The notes under the pieces are model-generated. The model worked only from the letters and a program-made list of their open reading frames with translations. It ran no database searches and was not told where the DNA came from. A program made the translations under genes and the position numbers. Below, in pieces: positions 1 through 5,661 of a DNA stretch of 10,006 nucleotides (position 1 is the first letter of the stretch; the number at the start of each line of letters is the position of its first letter). Origin of the DNA: Oscillospiraceae bacterium (lineage in GTDB: Bacteria; Bacillota; Clostridia; Oscillospirales; Acutalibacteraceae); the NCBI GenBank assembly GCA_015066165.1, contig SVOX01000047.1, positions 1-10,006 on the forward strand, in the 5' to 3' direction.

Positions 1-283
1 CAGGGTAGTGGGTGCCGTTAGGACCGGGCCTTACCCAAGTGATACCCCATTCTTCTAACAAGCGGTAAACACCAAATAGCACACTGCGGTCGTTAGAACC
101 CGCAATAAAACCTTTTTTGTCTTTTACCGAAATTACGTAGGCGTCGTCAAAAAACGGGTCTTCAACTTTAAGGTCAACACCAAAATCTTCAAAAAGGCCT
201 AACGAAATTTGGGCTTCAATACCTAATTTTTCAAGGTAAGTTTCAAGTTCTTTTTTGGTAAAATCAAAAACTATTTTATTCAT
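1..283 (-). CDS. Glycoside hydrolase-like protein, N-terminal 94 residues (runs off the left edge)
   Basis: This open frame starts with ATG at 283 and is still open at the window edge, so only the N-terminus is seen. Residues about 60-94 contain GSNDRSVLFGVYRLLEEWG followed by WVRPGPNGTHYP. That pattern (Gly-Ser-Asn-x-Arg, Leu-x-Gly-Val-Tyr, Leu-Glu-Glu-x-Gly, Trp-x-x-Pro-Gly) is typical of the small alpha/beta domain placed before the catalytic barrel in GH67 alpha-glucuronidases, GH20 hexosaminidases and related large glycosidases. There is no signal peptide, which suggests a cytoplasmic enzyme acting on imported oligosaccharides. An AAAGG ribosome site lies 11 bases before the ATG. The gene has its own strong promoter and likely operator upstream. 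The catalytic domain lies outside the window, so the substrate and exact family are unknown. The domain call is from memory of the motif. Confidence 0.7.
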   Translation of the reverse strand, partial: MNKIVFDFTKKELETYLEKLGIEAQISLGLFEDFGVDLKVEDPFFDDAYVISVKDKKGFIAGSNDRSVLFGVYRLLEEWGITWVRPGPNGTHYP

Positions 284-287
284 AAAA

Positions 288-365
288 ACACCAACCTTTA
301 CAGTTTACAAAATAACCTTTAAATGCTTTATCTAAAGGTATTGTAACATTGAGGAAGGTTGGTGT
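288..365. promoter_or_regulatory. Nested inverted repeats around the glycosidase promoter (probable operator)
   Basis: Two dyads surround the promoter of the minus-strand glycosidase gene. The outer one pairs ACACCAACCTT (288-298) with AAGGTTGGTGT (355-365), 11 of 11 bases. One arm lies over the start of the ribosome-binding region and the other over the -35 box. The inner one pairs ACCTTTA (315-321) with TAAAGGT (333-339) around an 11-base centre, directly at the predicted transcription start. Symmetric sites at -35 and +1 are where repressors usually bind. The regulator is not identified, and the outer pair could instead form an RNA stem if transcription began further upstream. Confidence 0.45.
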
Positions 366-368
366 CAA
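340..368 (-). promoter_or_regulatory. Sigma-A type promoter of the glycosidase gene
   Basis: On the minus strand TTGACA (368-363) is followed after 17 bases by TACAAT (345-340). The -35 box is perfect, the -10 box has one mismatch and the spacing is ideal. The predicted transcription start is near 333, giving a leader of about 50 bases. The promoter lies downstream of the NUDIX gene, so the glycosidase can be expressed on its own. Confidence 0.75.
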
Positions 369-408
369 TGGTAATATTATGCTGAATTTTAGTAAAATAA
401 TGCTCTTT

Positions 409-960
409 TTAATTTGATAAAATACCGTTATCTTTCAAAAGTTTAATTTTAAGAACAAGGGTTTGGGTTTTGGCATCTTTAATTTCGCCAGAAAGCACCA
501 TTTCAACCGCTTTGTCAAGCGGAATTTTATATACTTCCAAAAACTCGTCTTCGTCAGTATTTTGTTTGCCAAAGTCAAGTCCTGTAGCAAGGTATAACCA
601 AATTATTTCACCGCAATATCCGGGTGACGGATAAAGTTTACCTAAAAAAGTAATATTTTTGGCTGTAGCACCCGTTTCTTCTTTAAGTTCTCGAATACCG
701 CAAATTTTTGGCTCTTCATTGCTGTCACGTTTACCCGCAGGAAGTTCTAAAACTTCTTCCATATAAGGATAGCGGAACTGTTTTACAAATATGAGTTCGT
801 TGTTTTCGGTTAAAGGGGCAATACAAACACCGCCGTTGTGTTCAACAACTTCACGGCTTGCTGTTTTGCCGTTTGGCATAAGGGCTAAATCTTTTCTAAC
901 CTTTATGATTTTTCCTTCAAAAACATAATTTTTTTCTAATTGCTTTTCAGTAAGATTCAT
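409..960 (-). CDS. NUDIX hydrolase, ADP-ribose pyrophosphatase type
   Basis: The 183-residue protein should hydrolyse ADP-ribose or a related nucleoside diphosphate sugar to AMP and a sugar phosphate, a cytoplasmic housekeeping role. A complete Nudix box spans residues 76-98: Gly76, five residues, Glu82, seven residues, Arg90-Glu91-Leu92, Glu94-Glu95, Gly97. The glutamates bind the catalytic magnesium. The segment YPSPG at 110-114 places a proline about 15 residues after the box, the spacing associated with ADP-ribose hydrolases. The N-terminal beta region (REVVEHNGGV, residues 36-45) also fits this subfamily, and the length is normal. The start ATG is preceded by GGTGAT. The gene lies just after the oad operon terminator. 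I found no convincing promoter of its own, so read-through is possible. The family is secure; the substrate is inferred. Confidence 0.88.
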   Translation of the reverse strand: MNLTEKQLEKNYVFEGKIIKVRKDLALMPNGKTASREVVEHNGGVCIAPLTENNELIFVKQFRYPYMEEVLELPAGKRDSNEEPKICGIRELKEETGATAKNITFLGKLYPSPGYCGEIIWLYLATGLDFGKQNTDEDEFLEVYKIPLDKAVEMVLSGEIKDAKTQTLVLKIKLLKDNGILSN

Positions 961-986
961 ATTATCACCAATTAAAAATAAAGTGA

Positions 987-1014
987 AAAGAGCATATTTT
1001 TCAATATGCTCTTT
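987..1014 (-). terminator. Rho-independent terminator after oadA
   Basis: AAAGAGCATAT (987-997) pairs perfectly with ATATGCTCTTT (1004-1014) around a six-base loop. Read on the minus strand, the 3' arm ends in CTTT and is followed by a moderately U-rich tail (TCACTTTATTTTT). It sits 7 bases after the oadA stop codon and should end the oad operon, though the U tract is imperfect and some transcripts may continue into the NUDIX gene. Confidence 0.75.
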
Positions 1015-1020
1015 AAATAT

Positions 1021-2415
1021 TTAACAACCTAAATCTTCAACTATAAGGTTACGTACAGTATCTTCTGCGTCACGTACTTTGAAGAATTTTTCAGCAACTT
1101 GTGGGAATAAAGCATAGCTTAAAACATCTTCTTCGGTTTTGCCAATGCCTTTTTCTTTCATTTCGGCTGCATATTTTTTAAGTTCGGGTTCAAGCAAATC
1201 AGCGGGACGGCAAGTAATAACTTCTTCGTCGCCAATTGCTTTTTTGCGAACATCTTCGTTAACTTCTGCAGGAAGACGACCGTATTCGCCACGTAAAAGA
1301 CCTTTTGATTCTTTTGGAACCATTTTGTAACGTTCGCCTGAAAGCACGTTAAGCACTGCCTGAGTACCAACAATTTGGCTTGTAGGTGTTACAAGCGGTG
1401 GGTAACCAAAGTCTTTACGAACACGTGGAACTTCTGCCAAAGCGTCGTAGTATTTATCTTCAGCATTTGCTTGTTTGAGTTGTGATAAAAGGTTTGAAAG
1501 CATACCGCCAGGTACTTGATAAAGAAGAGTTTTTGTATCAACGTTTAATACCTTGGGGTCAAGAATGCCGTCTGCCTTCATTTTATCGGCAACTTTACGG
1601 AAGTGAGCCGCAACGTCGCTTAATTTTTCAAGGTCAAGGCCTGTATCACGTGCAGTGCCTTGAAGGGTTGCAACTAATGCTTCGGTTGAAGGTTGTGCAG
1701 TACCGTTTGCCAAAGGTGACAATGCGGTATCAACAATATCAACACCTGCTTGCGCTGCCATAAGATAAACCATATCACCTGTACCTGTTGTGTTGTGGGT
1801 GTGAAGGTGAATTGGCACGTTTACGTTTTCTTTTAACTTTTTAACAAGTGAGTAAGCATCAAAGGGGAGAAGCAAGTTTGCCATATCTTTGATACAAATA
1901 ACGTCAGCGCCCATTTGTTCAAGTTCTTTTGCAAGTTTTACAAAGTATTCTTCATTGTGAACAGGGCTTTCAGTATAACTGAGCGCAGGTTCGCAAATAC
2001 CGCCGTATTTTTTACAACTCTTAATTGCTTGTTCAAGGTTGCGAGTGTCGTTAAGAGCATCAAAAATACGGATAACTTCAATACCGTTTTCAATAGATTT
2101 ACCTACAAAATTGTCAACAACATCATCAGCATAGTGTTTATAGCCCAAAATGTTTTGACCGCGGAAAAGCATTTGAAGTTTTGTGTCGGGCATATATTTC
2201 TTTAAAGTGCGAAGACGTTCCCACGGGTCTTCATTGAGGAAACGCATACAAACGTCAAAAGTAGCGCCGCCCCAACATTCGAGCGACCAATAACCGATTT
2301 CGTTAAGGCGTTCGAGTGCGGGAATCATATCTTCAATTTTCATTCTTGTAGCCGCTTGTGATTGGTGAGCGTCACGAAGAATGGTATCAGTAATTAGTAA
2401 TTTTTTGTTTTCCAT
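1021..2415 (-). CDS. oadA: Oxaloacetate decarboxylase alpha subunit, carboxyltransferase without a biotin domain
   Basis: This 464-residue protein transfers the carboxyl group of oxaloacetate to the biotin of a separate carrier, the first step of the Na+-pumping decarboxylase. The family signature DTILRDAHQS is at residues 10-19. Asp15 with His205 and His207 (in HLHTHNTTG) form the metal site, and Lys176 in IKDMAN is the active-site lysine; these match the order and spacing known from oxaloacetate decarboxylase and pyruvate carboxylase carboxyltransferases. The C-terminal PYC_OADA region is present, but the protein ends near residue 464 with no EAMKM biotinyl domain, whereas the classical proteobacterial alpha subunit has one and is about 590 residues. 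The biotin domain is supplied by the gene at 3724-4101. An AAGGAG site precedes the ATG; the gene is last in the operon, 24 bases after oadB. Pyruvate carboxylase subunit B is the closest alternative, argued against by the adjacent oadB and oadG. Confidence 0.92.
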   Translation of the reverse strand: MENKKLLITDTILRDAHQSQAATRMKIEDMIPALERLNEIGYWSLECWGGATFDVCMRFLNEDPWERLRTLKKYMPDTKLQMLFRGQNILGYKHYADDVVDNFVGKSIENGIEVIRIFDALNDTRNLEQAIKSCKKYGGICEPALSYTESPVHNEEYFVKLAKELEQMGADVICIKDMANLLLPFDAYSLVKKLKENVNVPIHLHTHNTTGTGDMVYLMAAQAGVDIVDTALSPLANGTAQPSTEALVATLQGTARDTGLDLEKLSDVAAHFRKVADKMKADGILDPKVLNVDTKTLLYQVPGGMLSNLLSQLKQANAEDKYYDALAEVPRVRKDFGYPPLVTPTSQIVGTQAVLNVLSGERYKMVPKESKGLLRGEYGRLPAEVNEDVRKKAIGDEEVITCRPADLLEPELKKYAAEMKEKGIGKTEEDVLSYALFPQVAEKFFKVRDAEDTVRNLIVEDLGC

Positions 2416-2439
2416 TTTTATCTCCTTAAAGAATTGGAA

Positions 2440-3693
2440 TTAACCGAATATAGCAATTAATGCACCGGCAGCAATAGCCGAACCGATAACACCTGCAACG
2501 TTCGGACCCATAGCGTGCATAAGCAAGAAGTTTGTGGGGTTTTCTTTTTGGCCAACAGTTTGTGAAACACGTGCAGCCATAGGAACTGCCGAAACACCTG
2601 CCGAACCAATAAGAGGATTAATCTTATTCTTGGTGAACAAGTTCATAAATTTAGCAAATAGCACACCGCAAGCAGAAGCAACACCAAAAGCAACAACACC
2701 TAAAACAATAATTTCAATGGTGGGTAATCTTAATAATTCAACCGATTTGCCAAAAATGGTGACAGTTTCTCTTGTTGTGTTCAAGAATGTACCTGCAGTA
2801 GCAGTAGCACCAACCGAAATACCAAGGAATATTGTAACAATATTCATAAGTTCGTTTTGTGCGGTTTTGCAAAGACGTTCAGCAACGCCAGATTCTTTCC
2901 AAAGGTTGCCAAGCATTAAGCAACCAACAAGCGGAGCTGCTGAAGGAACAAGCAGTGCTACAAAGATTGTAACAGCAATTGGGAAGATAATCTTCTCTGT
3001 TTTAGAAACCTGACGAAGCGGTTTCATAACAATTTGACGTTCCTTCTTTGTTGTAAGTAACTTCATAATTGGGGGTTGGATAACAGGTACCAAAGCCATA
3101 TAACTATATGCTGCAACGGCGATAGGTCCTAAGAGATGAGATGCTAATTTTGAGGTTACAAAGATTGCGGTAGGACCGTCTGCACCGCCAATAATACCAA
3201 TAGATGCAGATTCAAGACCGTCAAATCCCATTGCTTTAGCGCCAAGGAATGTTGCAAAAATACCAATTTGTGCCGCAGCACCCAAAAGTAACGATTTTGG
3301 GTTTGAAATAAGTGGGCCAAAGTCGGTCATAGCGCCAATACCAACAAAGATAAGGCAGGGATATATACAAGTTTTAACACCTATATATAAATAGTCGAGC
3401 AAACCGCCGTTAGCAAGAATATAACCGTAACTGTGGTAATTTTCAGAACTTGCGTTCATAAATTCATTCCAAAGTTCTTGGTTATATAAACCTGCACCGG
3501 GAAGGTTTGTGAGTAACATACCAAAAGCAATACCAATAAGTAAAAGCGGTTCAAATTGCTTTTTGATAGCAAGATATAAGAGGATTAGTGAAATGGAAAT
3601 CATAATTAGATTTTGCCATCCACCATTCGATAAAAAACCAACAAACAAACCATAAAAACCAGTTTGTTTTAAAAATTCTAATATAGCGTCCAT
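2440..3693 (-). CDS. oadB: Oxaloacetate decarboxylase beta subunit, Na+-pumping carboxybiotin decarboxylase
   Basis: This 417-residue, very hydrophobic membrane protein decarboxylates carboxybiotin and couples the reaction to Na+ export. Diagnostic motifs are GGADGPTAIFVTSKLA (residues 169-184), whose Asp172 corresponds to the essential membrane aspartate of the family, AAYSYMALVP with Tyr198 (26 residues later, the spacing seen in characterised OadB), and MGPNVAGVIGSAIAAG near the C-terminus with Asn398 and Ser405. Many membrane segments separated by short loops are evident. Length and start match the OadB/GcdB/MmdB family. The start ATG has a GGGAG site about 10 bases upstream. It lies 30 bases after the biotin carrier gene and 24 bases before oadA. 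Family members also serve methylmalonyl-CoA and glutaconyl-CoA decarboxylases; the OadA-type carboxyltransferase next door selects oxaloacetate here. No damage is seen. Confidence 0.94.
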   Translation of the reverse strand: MDAILEFLKQTGFYGLFVGFLSNGGWQNLIMISISLILLYLAIKKQFEPLLLIGIAFGMLLTNLPGAGLYNQELWNEFMNASSENYHSYGYILANGGLLDYLYIGVKTCIYPCLIFVGIGAMTDFGPLISNPKSLLLGAAAQIGIFATFLGAKAMGFDGLESASIGIIGGADGPTAIFVTSKLASHLLGPIAVAAYSYMALVPVIQPPIMKLLTTKKERQIVMKPLRQVSKTEKIIFPIAVTIFVALLVPSAAPLVGCLMLGNLWKESGVAERLCKTAQNELMNIVTIFLGISVGATATAGTFLNTTRETVTIFGKSVELLRLPTIEIIVLGVVAFGVASACGVLFAKFMNLFTKNKINPLIGSAGVSAVPMAARVSQTVGQKENPTNFLLMHAMGPNVAGVIGSAIAAGALIAIFG

Positions 3694-3723
3694 AATTTTA
3701 ATTCTCCCTTTAAATAAAAAGAA

Positions 3724-4101
3724 TTAAGCAATAACGCAAAGGGTAGCGCCTGTTTCAACTGCAGCACCGTTTTGTACGTTTACAGATGCAATTGTACCGT
3801 CGCAAGGAGCAATAATTTCGTTTTCCATCTTCATAGCTTCTAAAATCATTAAAACGTCACCTTTTTTAACAGCGGCACCGTTTTGTACATTTACTGAAAG
3901 AATTGTACCGGGCATTGGGCTTGTTACGGTTTCACCGCCTGCGGGAGCGGCAACAGGTGCCGGAGCAGCCACTGGAGTAGCGGCAGGAGCAGCAGCGGGT
4001 GCTGCAGCAGGAGCGGGAGCGGCTTTAACATCAGCTGCGTCAACAACTTCAAGAGTTATTTCATAGGAAGTGCCATTTACTGTTACATTATACTTTTTCA
4101 T
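3724..4101 (-). CDS. Biotin carboxyl carrier subunit of oxaloacetate decarboxylase (start moved to 4101)
   Basis: The 125-residue protein carries biotin between OadA and OadB. A short N-terminal beta segment (KKYNVTVNGTSYEITLEVV) is followed by an Ala/Pro-rich flexible linker (about residues 26-54) and a C-terminal biotinyl domain. The biotin attachment lysine is Lys91 in EAMKMEN. The two half-domains carry the identical segment SVNVQNGAAV (residues 69-78 and 106-115), unusually exact for the natural pseudo-symmetry of this fold. A longer frame could begin at a GTG at 4113, but that GTG is part of the ribosome site AAAGGTG lying nine bases before the ATG at 4101, so I chose 4101. It is 20 bases after oadG and 30 before oadB. 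Also called GcdC or MmdC in related systems. Biotinylation needs a BirA ligase encoded elsewhere. Confidence 0.93.
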   Translation of the reverse strand: MKKYNVTVNGTSYEITLEVVDAADVKAAPAPAAAPAAAPAATPVAAPAPVAAPAGGETVTSPMPGTILSVNVQNGAAVKKGDVLMILEAMKMENEIIAPCDGTIASVNVQNGAAVETGATLCVIA

Positions 4102-4121
4102 TTCTTTTTTCACCTTTACTT

Positions 4122-4406
4122 TTAAATTTTTTTAAATGATAAAATTTTGAGTGCCGAAACATCTGTACCAAGTTCTTCGGCAATTACTGCGCTAACTGCG
4201 GCAATAATTTCTCCACGGTTTTCAATTGGGGTATTAGCTGTTGTAACAGCAGCGGTACTTACGGCTGTTGTAGCTTTTTGTTCTGACTTATTGGGTTTTG
4301 CGGTTAACAAACCAATAATCTTGCAAAGCAAAATCAAACAAATTAGTCCAATAAATACAGTACCAATGCCTAAAAGGCAAACAAATAAATTTGACGGTTC
4401 GCTCAT
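4122..4406 (-). CDS. oadG: OadG-family small membrane subunit of the Na+-pumping decarboxylase
   Basis: This 94-residue protein is first in the operon. One membrane helix spans about residues 8-35 (FVCLLGIGTVFIGLICLILL). A polar Ala/Thr linker follows, then a short C-terminal domain GEIIAAVSAVIAEELGTDVSALKILSFKK, a layout usual for OadG-like subunits of Gram-positive biotin-dependent decarboxylases. Known OadG proteins anchor the alpha subunit to OadB and help the complex assemble. A near-perfect ribosome site, AAGGAGGTG, precedes the ATG by seven bases, the strongest in the window. The stop codon is 20 bases from the biotin carrier start. The sequence is weakly conserved in this family, so the call rests on topology, the C-terminal pattern and operon position. 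MmdD-type delta subunits look similar. Confidence 0.85.
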   Translation of the reverse strand: MSEPSNLFVCLLGIGTVFIGLICLILLCKIIGLLTAKPNKSEQKATTAVSTAAVTTANTPIENRGEIIAAVSAVIAEELGTDVSALKILSFKKI

Positions 4407-4431
4407 ACAAGCACCTCCTTAAAAATTTACG

Positions 4432-4485
4432 AAAAGGGGACAAACAACAAAATATTGTGTTAAATTTTCCAATTTTCTCCCTTTT
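4432..4485 (-). other. Possible long-range stem in the oad operon leader
   Basis: In the predicted oad leader RNA the 5' end AAAAGGG (4485-4479) can pair with CCCTTTT (4438-4432), seven base pairs, closing a region that contains a small AU-rich hairpin (about 4448-4466). The second arm ends some 14 bases before the AAGGAGG site. The pairing is seen in the sequence; a regulatory effect is speculation. Confidence 0.25.
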
Positions 4486-4491
4486 ACACTA

Positions 4492-4520
4492 ATTATATAT
4501 TTTTTGTCAACAAATATCAA
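4492..4520 (-). promoter_or_regulatory. Sigma-A type promoter of the oad operon
   Basis: On the minus strand TTGATA (4520-4515) and TATAAT (4497-4492) are separated by exactly 17 bases. The -10 box is perfect and the -35 box has five of six bases. The predicted start near 4485 gives a leader of about 79 bases before oadG. A second TTGACA at 4510-4505 lies inside the spacer but is only seven bases from TATAAT, too close to serve it. Confidence 0.75.
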
Positions 4521-4686
4521 GTGCTTTTTTGGAAAATTTTTAATTTTTTAAGAAAATTTTTGTATATTTATATAGATTTCAAAAATTAAAAGAAAATTCT
4601 ATTAATAGTATCGATACATTTGGCAAATGAAAAAGAAAAATAATACCATTAATATATGATAAATATAAACATTTATTAAATAAATC
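4521..4686. other. Very AT-rich non-coding DNA with two adjoining palindromes
   Basis: This is the central part of the 493-base gap between oadG (ends 4406) and the XRE regulator (starts 4900). It has no supportable gene in any frame. It holds runs of A and T and two perfect 10-base palindromes that share one base: CTATTAATAG (4599-4608) and GTATCGATAC (4608-4617). They could be a binding site for a symmetric regulator serving either divergent promoter, but nothing else supports that. Confidence 0.4.
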
Positions 4687-4715
4687 TTGATTTTTGAGTG
4701 ATATAGTGGTAAACT
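4687..4715 (+). promoter_or_regulatory. Candidate promoter of the XRE regulator and its structured leader
   Basis: TTGATT (4687-4692) and TAAACT (4710-4715) are 17 bases apart, each with four of six consensus bases. The predicted transcription start, about 4721-4723, coincides with the first base of the inverted-repeat element at 4721-4831. This agreement raises confidence in both, though each box alone is weak. Confidence 0.45.
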
Positions 4716-4720
4716 AATTT

Positions 4721-4831
4721 TGCGACACAAATTTAATACGTATTACCAACAGTTGTATGTATTTTTATTTTTGGTAAAAATACGGACTTCTGTTTCGCAT
4801 ACTTCTGTTGGTACGTGAAATTTGTGTCGCA
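4721..4831 (+). repeat. 111-base multi-stem inverted repeat; leader RNA or small mobile element
   Basis: The ends TGCGACACAAATTT (4721-4734) and AAATTTGTGTCGCA (4818-4831) are a perfect 14-base inverted repeat. Inside, TACCAACAG (4744-4752) pairs with CTGTTGGTA (4805-4813). After a two-by-two T loop, GTATG (4755-4759) pairs with CATAC (4798-4802). A local hairpin GTATTTTTA/TAAAAATAC (4759-4767 with 4775-4783) competes with the last stem by one base. ACTTCTGTT occurs twice (4786-4794, 4801-4809). Folded as RNA it makes one long interrupted stem, and a candidate promoter places the transcript start at its first base, so a structured 5' leader or small RNA upstream of the regulator is plausible. 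As DNA it resembles a tiny terminal-inverted-repeat element, but no target duplication is seen and no second copy lies in the window. I recognise no known RNA family. Confidence 0.65.
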
Positions 4832-4899
4832 GCAAAGGAAGTTGCGTATTTTTCGGTGCGTGACTTATGTTGCGCACTTTTTTTATTTTAGGTGATTGT

Positions 4900-5292
4900 A
4901 TGGATTTAGAAGTTAATGCCCGTCTTAAAAAATTGAGAAAAGAAAACGGTTTTACCCAAGCACAAATAGGAAAAGTTTTGGGTATGGGACAAAACGCATA
5001 TTCATCGTTAGAACAAAGAGGCAGAGTTAATACCTTGGTTTTAAAGCGATTAGCCGAATTTTATGACGTTGATGTAAAATATATTTTATATGGCGAAGAA
5101 ACTGAAGCACCGCAAATTACTGAACCACCAAAAATCAAACCTTGCAAACCTGAAATTATCGTTTCTTATAGTAGTGAAGAATTTCAAATTTCGGTTATGG
5201 AATCTTTAATAATAGAAACAATTAGAAATTTAAACGAAAAAGATAAGCAAGAAGTATTAGATGTTATTTATAGGAAAAAATTTAAAAAATAG
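4900..5292 (+). CDS. XRE-family helix-turn-helix transcriptional regulator
   Basis: The 130-residue protein has an N-terminal XRE/Cro-type DNA-binding domain at about residues 7-63: LKKLRKENGFTQAQIGKVLG, then MGQNAYSSLEQRGR (recognition region), then LKRLAEFYDVDVKYILYGEE. A short Pro-rich linker (70-83) leads to a C-terminal part of beta and helical character (85-130) that I do not recognise; its last helix, LNEKDKQEVLDVIY, resembles the C-terminal helix often found in small XRE regulators. The frame is open upstream to an ATG at 4867, but the ATG at 4900 has an AGGTGAT ribosome site and begins exactly where family homology starts, so I chose it. A long structured leader precedes it and a terminator separates it from cotJA. 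The target is unknown; self-regulation or control of neighbouring operons is only suggested by position. Confidence 0.88.
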   Translation: MDLEVNARLKKLRKENGFTQAQIGKVLGMGQNAYSSLEQRGRVNTLVLKRLAEFYDVDVKYILYGEETEAPQITEPPKIKPCKPEIIVSYSSEEFQISVMESLIIETIRNLNEKDKQEVLDVIYRKKFKK

Positions 5293-5299
5293 TTATTTA

Positions 5300-5321
5300 A
5301 AGACAAGGGGGGCCTTGTCTT
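5300..5321 (+). terminator. Rho-independent terminator after the XRE regulator
   Basis: AAGACAAGG (5300-5308) pairs with CCTTGTCTT (5313-5321) around a GGGG loop, nine base pairs, followed by the T-rich GTTTATTTG. It starts 8 bases after the regulator's stop codon and separates it from the cotJ operon. Confidence 0.8.
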
Positions 5322-5400
5322 GTTTATTTGTCACCAATACTATTTGCTTTAAATATAATGTTATGGGGACTCAAAAAATAAAGATTTTTAAGGAGATAGT

Positions 5401-5661
5401 ATGGATAGACGAGTTTTTGATATGCTTGAACGTTACAAGCAAAATAATATGAATTATGATTTAACCCCTTCCGATAAAGTTTGTTTTGACGGCGACTACT
5501 GTCTTGAAACCGATTATAACGCAAAAAATGGAGATATACTCACAATGGCTTTTGTGAATATGCAACCAATAGACAGCGTTTACGAAACCGAACAAGGTTT
5601 TCGCAGTGGTACAATATTCCCCAATATTGACAAGCCGTTTTACGGAGGAAATAAAATATGA
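5401..5661 (+). CDS. cotJA: Spore coat-associated protein CotJA
   Basis: The 86-residue protein is recognised by its C-terminal half. TMAFVNMQPIDSVYETEQGF is followed by RSGTIFPNIDKPFYGG; the Gly-Thr-Ile-Phe-Pro-x-(Ile/Leu)-Asp-x-Pro-Phe block at residues 70-80 is the hallmark of CotJA. The first 45 residues are less conserved. In Bacillus subtilis CotJA is needed for CotJC assembly into the spore coat, and the operon is made in the mother cell under sigma-E. Here the ATG follows an AGGAG site by five bases, and the gene overlaps cotJB by four bases (ATGA), so translation is probably coupled. I looked for a sigma-E promoter in 5322-5390 and found no convincing match; a lone TATAAT lies at 5354-5359 without a well-spaced -35 box. 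Confidence 0.88.
   Translation: MDRRVFDMLERYKQNNMNYDLTPSDKVCFDGDYCLETDYNAKNGDILTMAFVNMQPIDSVYETEQGFRSGTIFPNIDKPFYGGNKI

Noticed and set aside
381..408. A terminator after the NUDIX gene
   Set aside because: ATTTTAGTAAAAT is a short AT-only palindrome without a U tract of the right polarity; too weak to call.
2534..3013. A 159-codon open frame on the plus strand opposite oadB
   Set aside because: It is antisense to a strongly conserved membrane protein gene, has no ribosome site and no recognisable domain; it arises from codon bias of oadB.
4505..4510. TTGACA as the -35 box of the oad promoter
   Set aside because: It is only seven bases from TATAAT, and 17 bases downstream of it there is no -10 box; TTGATA at 4520-4515 has exact 17-base spacing.
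4867..4899. Start of the XRE regulator at ATG 4867
   Set aside because: This start lies inside a hairpin-plus-T-run region, lacks a ribosome site and adds 11 residues not seen in XRE proteins; ATG 4900 fits better.
5322..5400. A sporulation sigma-E promoter before cotJA
   Set aside because: I searched for the expected -35/-10 pattern and found no pair with acceptable matches and spacing; TATAAT at 5354-5359 has its nearest TTGTCA 20 bases away.
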